Of a stretch of 64,000 nucleotides of DNA, positions 8,581 through 16,905 are shown in pieces. The notes beneath the pieces are model-generated. The model saw only the letters and a program-made list of their open reading frames with translations. It was not told the origin of the DNA and did not search any database. The position numbers were made by a program, and so were the translations under genes. This stretch comes from CF-13 sp036782775 (GTDB lineage Bacteria; Chloroflexota; Dormibacteria; CF-121): the NCBI GenBank assembly GCA_036782775.1, contig DAIPYJ010000001.1:146181-210180 (forward strand). Direction: 5' to 3'. The stretch's first letter is position 1; each line of letters starts with the position of its first letter.

Positions 8581-9431
8581 CGGAGTCCAGCGAAGAGATC
8601 GTGCTCGGGAACGGGCGTATCGACCGAGCTGCGCGCCCGCTCGAAGGTTTCCATCGACCAGGCCTCCGGGCCCGCAACGTCGGCCAGCTTCATGAACCAG
8701 CTGTCTTGTGGGATCTGGGTGCGATGCGCCCGCATGGCGGCAAGCTTCTTGTCAATGAACGCCTTGACGTCGATCCAGGTCGTGACGCGATCGTCCGATA
8801 CCGCAAATGGGGGCGGCTCGCCGTCCTCGGAGAAGCGGTTCTCGACGCCGGCCCGCTGCATCACCTCGGCCATCCGCTGAATCTGTGATTTCGGGAAGGC
8901 GTTGTAGTAGAGCTTGCTGGGTCGGAACGGCTCACCACCTGGGAATCGCTTGACATCACCGGCGTAGAAGAAGGCGCCGATCGCGACCCGGTGGGTCTTG
9001 ATGTGGTCCGGGTGCGCGTAGCCGCCGAACTCGTTCTGCGTCACCATGACCTGCGGCCGGACCCGTCGCACGATCTGGATAAGGCGCGCAATCGCCTCCT
9101 CTTCGTCCGCCTGCCAGAAGGTTTGGGGCTCCCGGTTGCGCGGTAGGCCGGCCATCCCGGAATCCTCGTAATCCAGGAAGAGGACCTCGCCCACGCCCAG
9201 GATCCTCATCGCGTTGCGGAGCTCCGCTTCGCGAATCGTGCCCAGCCTTGGCGCCGCTTCCTTGGGATCCAGCTCCTTGTCGAGGATCTCTCCGACTTCT
9301 CCCCGGGTCGCCGTCACCAGCGTCGTGCGCACGCCTTCCGCGCTGTAGCGCGCCAGGCTGCCGCCCATGACGATCGACTCATCGTCCGGATGCGGCTGGA
9401 CCGCCAGCAAGCTGAGCTCGCTTGGGCTCAC
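8577..9431 (-). CDS. PIG-L/LmbE family metal-dependent deacetylase
   Basis: About 284 residues of the PIG-L family, zinc enzymes that de-N-acetylate GlcNAc-type conjugates (MshB, BshB, LmbE). Metal-site motifs are VQPHPDDES near the N-terminus and GGYAHPDHIKTHR in the middle. The GTG start at 9431 overlaps the etfA stop (GTGA), and the C-terminus overlaps the sirtuin ATG. An apparent 80-residue N-terminal extension is an out-of-frame reading of etfA. Substrate is unknown; mycothiol-like thiol metabolism is possible but no other thiol gene lies nearby. Confidence 0.88.
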   Translation of the reverse strand: MSPSELSLLAVQPHPDDESIVMGGSLARYSAEGVRTTLVTATRGEVGEILDKELDPKEAAPRLGTIREAELRNAMRILGVGEVLFLDYEDSGMAGLPRNREPQTFWQADEEEAIARLIQIVRRVRPQVMVTQNEFGGYAHPDHIKTHRVAIGAFFYAGDVKRFPGGEPFRPSKLYYNAFPKSQIQRMAEVMQRAGVENRFSEDGEPPPFAVSDDRVTTWIDVKAFIDKKLAAMRAHRTQIPQDSWFMKLADVAGPEAWSMETFERARSSVDTPVPEHDLFAGLR

Positions 9432-10399
9432 TTGCCTTTGCGCGATCGAACTTCCTGGATCAGCTGGGGCACGACTTTGTGAACGTCGCCGACGACACCC
9501 AGGTCCGCCAGTTTGAAGATGGGCGCTTCCGGATCCTTGTTGATCGCGATGATCGTTTTCGCGCCCTTCATCCCCACGGTGTGTTGCATCGCCCCGGAGA
9601 TGCCGACCGCGATGTAAACGGTTGGTTTTACGGTCTTGCCCGTCTGGCCAATCTGAAAGTGGTACGGCTTCCATCCGGCGTCGACCACGGCACGGCTGGC
9701 GCCGACCGCGGCTCCGATTTCACCCGCGAGCTCGTCGAGCATTTTGAAATTCTCCGGCGCGCCGAGGCCCCGGCCGCCGCTGACGATGACGGCCGCATCC
9801 TCGAGTCGTGGCCCTTCCGCTTCCTGCTTCTCGCGACGAAGCACGCGGGCGGCCGGCTTGCTGGTGTCCACTGGATCCGTGAGCGTTTCGACTTGAGGCG
9901 AGGAGCCGCCGTCGGCAGGCTCGGCGGCAACCGCCTTCGGGCGCAGCAGAATGAGCACCGGCGGCTGCGCTTTCGGCGCCGTCGTCACCAGCAGACTGCC
10001 ACCGAAGACAGGCGAAATCGCCGCCAACTTGCCCTCGCGCTCCACCACATCGGTGGCGTTGGCAATCAGGGCCGCCCCTAATCGCGCAGAAAGCCGTGAG
10101 GCGATGTCCCGGCCGTCGTAGGTCATCCCGAAGAGAATGGCATCCGGTCGGTCCTTCTCTGTGATCCGCGCGAGCAGATCGACCGCCGGCGTGGCGAGCA
10201 CCTCCCGAAACGCCTGATCCTCATGCACATAGACCTTCTTTGCTCCGTACTTCCCGAGTGTCTCGGCCGCTTTTGCCGCGCCGGGACCAAGCGCAACCGC
10301 GGTCGTCTCGCCCAGGGCACGCGCCTTGGTGAGGAGCTCGAGCGCGATCGGTTGCGGCGCGCCATCGGCCGTCTCGGCATAGACCCAGATCGCCGGCAT
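9428..10399 (-). CDS. etfA: Electron transfer flavoprotein alpha subunit
   Basis: 323 residues. EtfA pairs with EtfB, binds FAD and carries electrons from acyl-CoA and related dehydrogenases to the quinone pool. The C-terminal FAD domain is clear: VSGGRGLGAPENFKMLDELA, GASRAVVDAGWKPYHFQIGQTGKTVKP, and YIAVGISGAMQHTVGMKGAKTIIAINKDPEAPIF. ATG at 10399 overlaps the etfB stop by one base (TGATG). A Pro/Ser/Thr-containing linker around residues 160-190 joins the two domains. Confidence 0.95.
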   Translation of the reverse strand: MPAIWVYAETADGAPQPIALELLTKARALGETTAVALGPGAAKAAETLGKYGAKKVYVHEDQAFREVLATPAVDLLARITEKDRPDAILFGMTYDGRDIASRLSARLGAALIANATDVVEREGKLAAISPVFGGSLLVTTAPKAQPPVLILLRPKAVAAEPADGGSSPQVETLTDPVDTSKPAARVLRREKQEAEGPRLEDAAVIVSGGRGLGAPENFKMLDELAGEIGAAVGASRAVVDAGWKPYHFQIGQTGKTVKPTVYIAVGISGAMQHTVGMKGAKTIIAINKDPEAPIFKLADLGVVGDVHKVVPQLIQEVRSRKGK

Positions 10400-11172
10400 C
10401 AGATGACCTTCAACTGCTTGAGGAAATCCGCGATGCGCTTCGCACCTTCTCCCTTGTCCTCGACAACCTCGCCGGCTTTTCTTGCTTCGGCCGGCTTGAC
10501 CTCGACAACTTCCTCGGTCAAAGCTCCACCGGCCTGGCCCTCGAGACCGAGGTCGGAGAGGCCAACCTGTTTGACCTCCTTGTTCTTGGCCTGCATGATC
10601 CCCCGCAACGCCGGATAGCGCGCCTCGTTGATGCCACCGGTCACGGTCACGACTGCCGGCAGCGGCGCCTCGACGACGTCGTAGCCCTCGTCGGTCTGCC
10701 GATCGATAACGGCCTTGCTGTCCTGGACCTCGAGCTTCTTCGCAAAGCTCAGAAGCGGCAGCCCGAGGATCTCGGCCACCTGCGCCGGGACCGCTCCGCA
10801 GGAGCCGTCCGTGCTCTCGGTCCCGCAGATGATAATGTCCGGCGCCCGGTCCTTGACTGCCGCCGCGATGGCGCGCGCGGTGCTGATCGCGTCCGAGTTT
10901 TCGAGGCCTTTGTCGGTGATCAGGACGCCGCGCGCCGCCCCCATGGCCAGCGCCCGCCGGATCGCCTCCATCGCTTTCGCGGGGCCCATCGACACGACCG
11001 TGACCTCGCCACCGTGTTTCTCGGCCAGCTGCAATCCGGCCTCGACCGCATGCTCGTCGCCCGGATCGAGCACAAGATCGACGCCGTCCCGCACCAGGCG
11101 CTTGGTTTGGGGGTCGAGCTTGCCTGGTGTGTTGGGGTCGGGGATCTGCTTGACGCAGACGACGACATTCAT
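10399..11172 (-). CDS. etfB: Electron transfer flavoprotein beta subunit
   Basis: 257 residues. It starts MNVVVCVKQIPDPNTPGK, the conserved EtfB opening, and has ALAMGAARGVLITD and the signature VPAQVAEILGLPLLSFAKKLEV. The C-terminal ~30 residues are Glu/Lys-rich. The start at 11172 is favoured by homology; an upstream in-frame ATG at 11250 would overlap the divergent radical SAM gene. It is the first gene of the four-gene unit with etfA, PIG-L and sirtuin. Confidence 0.95.
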   Translation of the reverse strand: MNVVVCVKQIPDPNTPGKLDPQTKRLVRDGVDLVLDPGDEHAVEAGLQLAEKHGGEVTVVSMGPAKAMEAIRRALAMGAARGVLITDKGLENSDAISTARAIAAAVKDRAPDIIICGTESTDGSCGAVPAQVAEILGLPLLSFAKKLEVQDSKAVIDRQTDEGYDVVEAPLPAVVTVTGGINEARYPALRGIMQAKNKEVKQVGLSDLGLEGQAGGALTEEVVEVKPAEARKAGEVVEDKGEGAKRIADFLKQLKVI

Positions 11173-11243
11173 GGCTGGCTGCTTCCAATTATGGTGAAAA
11201 GAGGCCCGGGCGAACAGACGTTTGTAGTACGATGGGAGCCCCG

Positions 11244-12146
11244 ATGGCACGGCCTGAGTACTTCGAAATCCGCGCGAAATCGGCCCTGAATCGCGTCCAG
11301 CACATGGGCTTCAACTGGTCGCTCAATCCCTACCAGGGATGCGTCCACAGCTGCGTCTACTGCTTCGCCCGGGCGCACGCCAAGCTCGGCGACCGCGATC
11401 CAGGCGCCGGCTTCTCGACTCGCATCGGGGTGAAGGTGAATGCACCCGAGCTGCTTCGCCAGGAGTTATCACGCCGCTCCTGGAAGCGCGAGATGGTGGC
11501 CTTCGGCACGGCGACGGATCCGTACCAGCCGGTCGAAGGTCGAACGCGGCTGACGCGGCGCTGCCTGGAGGCGCTGCGGGATTTCCGCACCCCGATCGGG
11601 CTGATCACCAAAGGGACGATGGTCTATCGGGACATCGATGTGCTGGTCGAACTGTCGCGCCGGGCGAAGGCCACCGTCACCTTCAGCGTGCCAACGGTGG
11701 ATCGCGAGGTCTGGGCACGCACGGAGCCTGGGACTCCTCCACCGGCCAAGCGGTTGAAGGTTTTGAAAGCGCTCGTCGACGCCGGCATCGAAGCCGGCGT
11801 TGGCATGGCGCCGATCCTGCCAGGGCTGTCCGACTCCCGAGCCCAGCTGGAAGCAACGGTTGCGGCCGCGGCCGAAGCCGGCGCCTGTTACGTCTGGTGC
11901 AACGTCGTCTACCTGAAGCCCGGCACGAAAGAACATTTCATGGAGTTTCTGGGGCGCGATTATCCACAGCTCGTGCACAGGTACCAAGAACTCTTCCCGG
12001 GGACCGCGGCGTACCTGGCGAACACCGTCAAGGCGCCGATCGTCGAAGCCGTGCGCGACATCAAGCGGCAGCAGGGGGTCGCCGACCGTCGCGCCTGGCG
12101 CGTCGAGCCGCCGGCGCAGCCCGTCCAACTCGGATTGGCGGTCTAG
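11244..12146 (+). CDS. Radical SAM protein, Rv2578c/SPL-like family
   Basis: About 300 residues (304 if ATG 11232 is used). The 4Fe-4S motif is CVHSCVYCFAR (C-x3-C-x2-C), preceded by NWSLNPYQGC, which is diagnostic of the Rv2578c-like group related to spore photoproduct lyase. Further landmarks are VAFGTATDPYQPVE and GLITKGTM. The substrate of this family is unknown; some members act near DNA repair genes. The gene is divergent from etfB and is followed by a zinc-ribbon protein and an MBL-fold exonuclease, which would fit a nucleic-acid repair context. Confidence 0.85.
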   Translation: MARPEYFEIRAKSALNRVQHMGFNWSLNPYQGCVHSCVYCFARAHAKLGDRDPGAGFSTRIGVKVNAPELLRQELSRRSWKREMVAFGTATDPYQPVEGRTRLTRRCLEALRDFRTPIGLITKGTMVYRDIDVLVELSRRAKATVTFSVPTVDREVWARTEPGTPPPAKRLKVLKALVDAGIEAGVGMAPILPGLSDSRAQLEATVAAAAEAGACYVWCNVVYLKPGTKEHFMEFLGRDYPQLVHRYQELFPGTAAYLANTVKAPIVEAVRDIKRQQGVADRRAWRVEPPAQPVQLGLAV

Positions 12147-12184
12147 TTTGACTTCGAGGCGTCCATGCTCTACCGTAGCCGCGA

Positions 12185-12490
12185 GTGCTCCGCTGGCTGA
12201 CCCGGCTTTTCCGGCAACGCGAGGCGGTTGAGACCGCTTCCCAAGCATCGCCAGCCTCCTCGATACCACCAGCAGCCGCGTCCGCCCCTACTGTCCGCGA
12301 CGCCGGGGCCAACGGCGACAAGTCGACGACCGAAGGCGTCGCAGTCGCGGCTGTCATCGAGCCCGAGAAGGAAACCTGTCCGACCTGCGGCCGGACGAGC
12401 GTATTTGCCGGGCCGCCAGGGCAGCGCTTCTGCACCTACTGCGCCTTACGCGGCGAGCTCTTTGAGCCGAGCGCCGCGGCGTCCGACTAA
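12185..12490 (+). CDS. Small protein with C-terminal zinc ribbon, unknown function
   Basis: 101 residues starting at a GTG. Residues 1-10 are basic and amphipathic, residues 15-60 are low-complexity Ala/Ser/Pro/Thr, and residues 64-88 carry CPTC and CTYC, a single zinc ribbon. It lies 38 bases after the radical SAM gene and 12 bases before the exonuclease gene, so probably in one operon. No recognised family. Confidence 0.6.
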   Translation: MLRWLTRLFRQREAVETASQASPASSIPPAAASAPTVRDAGANGDKSTTEGVAVAAVIEPEKETCPTCGRTSVFAGPPGQRFCTYCALRGELFEPSAAASD

Positions 12491-12502
12491 GTCGCCGCCA
12501 CC

Positions 12503-13480
12503 ATGACCAGCTATCCGATCCTCTGGGATAGCGGCGTCTACCTTCCAGACCTCGAGCTCTGGCTGGACCCGCGGCGGCCTCGACGTCGCGCCGTCATCAG
12601 CCACGCGCACGACGACCACGTCGCGGCGCACCCGCTCGCCTACGCCACACCGGCGACCTGCCGGCTCGTGAACCACCGGCGGCCAACACTCACCACCGTG
12701 CAGCCGCTCGATTATGGCGAGACACTGACGCTCGAACGATGCAGCGTCAGCTTCTACCCGGCTGGCCACGTGCTGGGGTCGGCGCAAACGCTGATCGAAA
12801 GCGACGCCGGGCGGATCCTCTATACCGGAGACCTCAAGACACGCCGCGGCTTCACCAGCGGGTCGGCGACGCCGGTCAAGGCTGACGTCCTCGTCCTCGA
12901 GAGCACCTTCGGCAAGCCTCACTATCGGTTTCCCGACGCGAGCGAAGTGATCGCGAACGTCGTGCGCTGGTGCTCGCAGGTGATTGACGGCGGCGCGACG
13001 CCGGTGCTCCTCGGGTACTCGCTGGGCAAGGGCCAGGAGATCCTCTCTGCGCTTGCCGCGGAGGGCTTGGCGATTGCGCTGCACCGGTCGTTATTCGGTG
13101 TCACGGATGTGTATCGAGAGCTGGGCTGTTCTTTTCCCGACTACCAGCTGCTCGACGGCGTGGTAGGAGGGCCAACCGTCGCCATCATCCCACCGACGGC
13201 TCGCCGCGACGGGCTTCGCGACTGGCTTGGTGAGTTCCAGACCGCCTCCCTCACCGGCTGGGCGATGGACGCGAGCCTGAAAGAGCGGCTGGATGTCGAC
13301 GCAACCTTTCCCCTATCCGACCACGCCGACTTCGAGGAGCTCTGTTGTTACGCCGAGGCGGTGGGTGCAGAGCTCACCTACACCGTGCTGGGTTTCGACG
13401 AAGAGCTCGCCATGCACCTGCGGCGGCGCGGCCTTCGCGCCAAAGCACTCGCCTCGGTTGATCAACTGCGTCTCTTCTGA
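12503..13480 (+). CDS. MBL-fold exonuclease-like protein (DNA ligase-associated/COG1236 type)
   Basis: 325 residues of the metallo-beta-lactamase fold. Metal ligands are in SHAHDDHV (HxHxDH) at about residues 33-38, FYPAGHVLGS, LYTGDLK, LESTFGKPHYRFP and PLSDHADF. The GYSLGKGQEI segment is shared with SNM1/CPSF-type nucleases and with the DNA ligase-associated exonuclease family. No ligase gene is nearby. A DNA or RNA 3'-end processing role is inferred from family. It is likely co-transcribed with the two upstream genes. Confidence 0.8.
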   Translation: MTSYPILWDSGVYLPDLELWLDPRRPRRRAVISHAHDDHVAAHPLAYATPATCRLVNHRRPTLTTVQPLDYGETLTLERCSVSFYPAGHVLGSAQTLIESDAGRILYTGDLKTRRGFTSGSATPVKADVLVLESTFGKPHYRFPDASEVIANVVRWCSQVIDGGATPVLLGYSLGKGQEILSALAAEGLAIALHRSLFGVTDVYRELGCSFPDYQLLDGVVGGPTVAIIPPTARRDGLRDWLGEFQTASLTGWAMDASLKERLDVDATFPLSDHADFEELCCYAEAVGAELTYTVLGFDEELAMHLRRRGLRAKALASVDQLRLF

Positions 13481-13583
13481 ACGCGAATCTGCAAGTTCGT
13501 TTTGGACTCGCCGTTATGCCGGATAAGCGCTCGCCGATGCGTGCGCAGCGGTTCGCCGCTCACGCAACAAGGAGGTGACGCGA

Positions 13584-13646
13584 ATGGCAACGCGGAAGAA
13601 GGCCACCAAGAAGGCGGCCCGGAAGTCGACTCGGAAGAGCCGCTAA
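13584..13646 (+). CDS. 20-residue Lys/Arg-rich basic peptide
   Basis: A complete mini-gene: Shine-Dalgarno AAGGAGGTGA at 13569-13578, ATG at 13584, 20 codons, TAA at 13644-13646 and a strong intrinsic terminator 15 bases later. The product is MATRKKATKKAARKSTRKSR, built only from Met, Ala, Thr, Ser, Lys and Arg, like a fragment of a histone H1 tail. Near-perfect ribosome binding site and its own terminator argue that it is expressed at high level. Nucleic-acid binding or an unrecognised small ribosomal or nucleoid peptide is plausible; it does not resemble bTHX, bS22 or bL37 as I know them. The region 13481-13570 has no clear promoter. Confidence 0.6.
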   Translation: MATRKKATKKAARKSTRKSR

Positions 13647-13660
13647 CCAGCGGTCATCAG

Positions 13661-13694
13661 AGGGGCCCTCGACGCGAGGGCCCCTTTTCGTTTT
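13661..13694. terminator. Intrinsic terminator, bidirectional
   Basis: An 11-bp perfect stem (AGGGGCCCTCG, 13661-13671, with its complement at 13675-13685) and a 3-base loop, followed by TTTTCGTTTT on the plus strand. It ends the basic-peptide gene and also lies just beyond the stop of the convergent membrane-protein gene at 13696. Confidence 0.85.
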
Positions 13695-13695
13695 A

Positions 13696-14061
13696 TTACG
13701 ACGTGGTCAGCGCACGAATCGCCAGCCCCGCCATGAAGAGACCCGCGATTCCGTAGACGAGAGACTGCCGGCGCTCGTCCCGACCACTCGTGTAGGTGGC
13801 GGCGATCGGCAGAACGATCACGAGCAGGATGCCGTACAACCAGTGCAGCGTGTCGTGCGGCCGGCGACCCCCGAGAAACAGCGTGGCGCCGACCAACCCC
13901 TGCACGATGAAGACCGCCTCGACCAGCACCAGCGCGGAGTTGAAGGTGCCTCCTGGCGGCAGCCGCCGGGCAAAGTTCGTGAAGCCCCACACCGCCACCA
14001 CCAGCGTGAGCACCAACCCGGCGAAGAAGAGACCGCGGTGGACGGACACAACCAGGCTCAT
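13696..14061 (-). CDS. Small four-helix membrane protein, unknown function
   Basis: 121 residues with four predicted membrane segments, at about residues 8-30, 42-64, 72-92 and 99-118. Short loops carry GGRRPHDTLHW and SGRDERRQS. No enzymatic motif. It starts inside the NUDIX stop (ATGA) and ends at a bidirectional terminator, so it is co-transcribed with the NUDIX hydrolase. Confidence 0.7.
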   Translation of the reverse strand: MSLVVSVHRGLFFAGLVLTLVVAVWGFTNFARRLPPGGTFNSALVLVEAVFIVQGLVGATLFLGGRRPHDTLHWLYGILLVIVLPIAATYTSGRDERRQSLVYGIAGLFMAGLAIRALTTS

Positions 14062-14516
14062 GACGCGACCGGCTGAGCCGCGAGCTGGGCGATTGCCGCC
14101 TGGAGCGTTTCGCGCGCGTTTTTGAAGCTGATCGTCTCGGCGGCCGCCGCCGTGGAGAACCAGCGCGTCTCTTCGATTTCTGAGGGCTGTGGCCGTAACA
14201 CGGCCCGTCCCGTCAGCTCGACAAGGAAGTAATGGACCCGCTTGAAGATCAGCCCGCGGCCCCAGCGAAAGGCGTAATCGACATCCGGCAGCTGTCCGAC
14301 GACGCGCAGGAACTCCTGCGGCAATCCGGTTTCCTCGGCGATCTCGCGCAGCGCTGTCACCGCCGGCGACTCGTCTCGCTCGATGGTTCCCTTGGGGAAG
14401 CTCCAGCGGCCGGCGGCTTTGATCAAGAGGACCTCGAGGCCGGCTGCCGTCCGGCGGAATACAACGCCTCCAGCTGAGACCTCCCGGCGGGCGGGGCTTC
14501 GTTGTGCGGCGGGCAT
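14058..14516 (-). CDS. NUDIX hydrolase
   Basis: 152 residues. The Nudix box GTIERDESPAVTALREIAEETGL matches G-x5-E-x7-R-E-x2-E-E-x-G-U exactly and would bind Mg for hydrolysis of nucleoside diphosphate-linked substrates. The N-terminal SAGGVVFRRTAAGLEVLLIK and WSFPKGT fit the Ap4A/8-oxo-dGTP-type branch. Substrate unknown. It is divergent from the second PIG-L gene and overlaps the downstream membrane-protein gene. Confidence 0.9.
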   Translation of the reverse strand: MPAAQRSPARREVSAGGVVFRRTAAGLEVLLIKAAGRWSFPKGTIERDESPAVTALREIAEETGLPQEFLRVVGQLPDVDYAFRWGRGLIFKRVHYFLVELTGRAVLRPQPSEIEETRWFSTAAAAETISFKNARETLQAAIAQLAAQPVAS

Positions 14517-14568
14517 CCGCTCATTATGGTCGGGCTCGAGCAGACCGCCGCCCTACACTGCTCCCGAC

Positions 14569-15339
14569 ATGAATCGCACTAACCAGCGGCTGATGGTGGT
14601 GCTGCCGCATCCCGACGATGAGTGCTTCGGCTGCGCCGCGACGATCGCGCGCTACAGCGCCGAGGGCGCGACGGTGTCGCTCGTGACGATGACGCGGGGC
14701 GGCGCGGGGTTGTGGAACGGGCGCGAGGCAGCCGACCTCCGCCGGTTGACCGATGTGCGAGAGCTGGAGCTGCGCGACGCGGCCGCCCAACTGGGTGTCC
14801 GCTTTCTCGAAATCTTCGACTATCCGGATGGGGCTCTCGAAAAAGTCGAGGAAGTGGAGGCGGTTCGCGACCGGTTCGTCGGCGACATCGTCCGCTGCAT
14901 TCGGTCGCATCGGCCGCAGGTGGTGGTGACCTTCGGGCCGGAAGGCGCCTACGGGCATCCAGACCACAAGGTCGTCAGCCGCCTGACCGTGCAAGCCTGC
15001 ACCCTGAGCAGCGAGGACACTGCATTCGCGTTGGAGGCCTTGGCGCTCGGCCTGGCTCCCTGGTCGCCAAGCAAGCTCTATTTCCAGACGACCACGGCGC
15101 CGCTCGCCGAGTCGCTACAGCTGCCGACGCAACCGCTGATTACGACGCGGGTTTCGATCCGCGGTTTCGAGCAGGCAAAACGGCGGGCTTTCTCCCAGCA
15201 TCGGACGCAGACCCAGGAGTGGGAACCGCTGGAGAAGTTCCTCGAGGCGCAGCCTCACCTGGAGGTCTATAGCCTGCTCGGTGCGACGCACGATCTCGGC
15301 GAAGATGACCTCTTTCAGGGCATCGACGCCTCGCCCTGA
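14569..15339 (+). CDS. PIG-L/LmbE family metal-dependent deacetylase (second copy)
   Basis: 256 residues starting MNRTNQRLMVVLPHPDDECFG, with the metal motif PHPDDE and the second site GAYGHPDHKVVS. It shares the RYSAEGATVSLVTMTRGG strand order with the PIG-L protein at 8577-9431, so the two are paralogues about 5 kb apart. An in-frame extension upstream to 14383 lies antisense to the NUDIX gene and lacks family features. Substrate unknown. Confidence 0.88.
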   Translation: MNRTNQRLMVVLPHPDDECFGCAATIARYSAEGATVSLVTMTRGGAGLWNGREAADLRRLTDVRELELRDAAAQLGVRFLEIFDYPDGALEKVEEVEAVRDRFVGDIVRCIRSHRPQVVVTFGPEGAYGHPDHKVVSRLTVQACTLSSEDTAFALEALALGLAPWSPSKLYFQTTTAPLAESLQLPTQPLITTRVSIRGFEQAKRRAFSQHRTQTQEWEPLEKFLEAQPHLEVYSLLGATHDLGEDDLFQGIDASP

Positions 15340-15350
15340 GCCGGTTGCGC

Positions 15351-16616
15351 TCAGGACGCCTTAGCGGCCCAGCGTGCCTCCATCTCGCGGGCGTCGCGCT
15401 CCTCGTGGCGTAAGCCGAGGCTGGCGAAGAGCGCCGCGAGCAACAGCAGCGGCGGCAGCAGGATCAGCAGCGCGAGGCGCAGGTCGTGCAGCGCGTCCGA
15501 CAGGCGGCCAATAACGTAGGGCGAATACGAGTCGCCGAATAAGTGCTCGATCAAGAGCGAGATGGTGACGGCGCTCGCGCGCACCGTTGGCAACACGACG
15601 TTCTGCTTGACCGCCGTGTAGGGGCCGTTGTAGAGATAGAGGGACGCCGCCCCGAGCAGGAACAGGGGGATGAACAGCACCAGGCTCGGCATCAGCAGCG
15701 CAAGGGTGACGAAGAGCGCGCCGGCGACGAAGCCCATGATGCCGACCGGGAGATTGCTGGAGGCCCCGCGGCGCCTGGTCAGTCGGTCGGCGACGACTCC
15801 GCCGAGAAGCGAACCGGCAAGCAGCCCCAGCACCAGGACGCCGCCGGCCAACGTCCCCGCGCTCCCGGTGCCGAGACCGAACCGGCGGCTCAGATAGGTG
15901 GGGAGCCAAAAGGCGGCGCCACCGAGGACAAAGAAGAGCGCGGTCTCAGCCGCGATCGTGGCGCGCAGCGTAGGGATGGAGAGCAGATCGAAGGCGGTTC
16001 TCAAGGTGACGTCGCGCGCCGGACCGGTCGAGGGACCGCCTGCCTCGGCGGCGCCTCGAAGCGGCTCGCGGATCCCGAACGCGAGCACCGCAAACACCAG
16101 GCCGGGGATCGCGGTGAAATAGAATGCGGCCCGCCAACCCAGCAAGCTGCCAACGATGCCGCCGCCGGCAAAGCCGACCGCGATTCCGACCGCGGTGCCC
16201 GCAGCCCAGACCGCCATCGCACGTGCCCGGCCTTCCTTTCGGAAGTAGTCGCCGAGCAGGGCAGTTCCCGCCGGGTAATAGCTGGCTTCGCCGACGCCGA
16301 GCACCGCCCGAGCAACGAAGAGCTGGAGATAATTACGCGCCAGGCCCGTGAAGAGCGTGGCCAGACTCCAGATCGTGACCCCGACCCCGACGACCCGCTT
16401 GCGGACGCCGCGGTCCGCCCAGACACCGAAGGGGATGGTGGCAACCGCGTAAACCAGCAAAAACGCGCTACCGAGCAACCCGACCTGGCTGTCGGTCAGA
16501 CGAAACTCCGCCTGGATGGGCTTGGCCACAGCCGGCAGGATGTACCGGTCCAGGTAATTCAAGAAATTGATGCCCACCATCACGCCGAGGACGTAGCGGG
16601 CGTAGCCGCGAGACAT
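15351..16616 (-). CDS. MFS transporter
   Basis: 421 residues with about twelve membrane segments. The MFS loop 2-3 signature is GVWADRGVRKRVVGVG. The N-terminus, FLNYLDRYILPAVAKPIQAEF, resembles the Spinster/ACS (hexuronate, aromatic or sphingolipid-like) branch. Also present are GVGEASYYPAGTALLGDYF and a long cytoplasmic loop between helices 6 and 7 (around residues 195-215). The cargo cannot be inferred. It is divergent from the cupin gene with 19 bases between starts. Confidence 0.88.
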   Translation of the reverse strand: MSRGYARYVLGVMVGINFLNYLDRYILPAVAKPIQAEFRLTDSQVGLLGSAFLLVYAVATIPFGVWADRGVRKRVVGVGVTIWSLATLFTGLARNYLQLFVARAVLGVGEASYYPAGTALLGDYFRKEGRARAMAVWAAGTAVGIAVGFAGGGIVGSLLGWRAAFYFTAIPGLVFAVLAFGIREPLRGAAEAGGPSTGPARDVTLRTAFDLLSIPTLRATIAAETALFFVLGGAAFWLPTYLSRRFGLGTGSAGTLAGGVLVLGLLAGSLLGGVVADRLTRRRGASSNLPVGIMGFVAGALFVTLALLMPSLVLFIPLFLLGAASLYLYNGPYTAVKQNVVLPTVRASAVTISLLIEHLFGDSYSPYVIGRLSDALHDLRLALLILLPPLLLLAALFASLGLRHEERDAREMEARWAAKAS

Positions 16617-16635
16617 CGAGCTGCATTATGAGGGC

Positions 16636-16905
16636 ATGCCCGGCGTGGAAGACAGGCTACGTCAGGAGGCCGACCATTGCTATCAGTGGTCGAATGGTCC
16701 TGGCTACGAGTACGCGGTGCACAGCCATCCCTACAGAAAGATCCTGTACGTGGCGCACGGCACGATCACCTTCACGCCGGCTGGCCGCGACGCAATCGCG
16801 CTCCGCGCCGGCGACCGGCTCGAGCTGGCGCCCGAGACGCCGCACGGGGCAATCGTCGGACCTGAAGGCGTGGTCTGCTGGGAAGGCCAGGCGAAACGCG
16901 CTTAA
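16636..16905 (+). CDS. Small cupin-domain protein
   Basis: 89 residues forming a single conserved beta barrel. The segment EYAVHSHPYRKILYVAHGTITF is cupin motif 1 (the H-x-H pair then the Gly) and RAGDRLELAPETPHGAIVG is motif 2 with the third His. Such proteins are metal-binding sugar isomerases, dioxygenases or sensors; no specific role can be assigned. It overlaps the convergent amidohydrolase stop by four bases. Confidence 0.82.
   Translation: MPGVEDRLRQEADHCYQWSNGPGYEYAVHSHPYRKILYVAHGTITFTPAGRDAIALRAGDRLELAPETPHGAIVGPEGVVCWEGQAKRA

Noticed and set aside
9428..11188. An apparent 586-residue fusion upstream of EtfA
   Set aside because: The N-terminal half is the wrong frame of etfB; EtfA has a proper ATG at 10399.
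13696..14061. Naming the 121-residue membrane protein as a known transporter subunit
   Set aside because: Four helices without any family motif; only its coupling to the NUDIX gene is supported.
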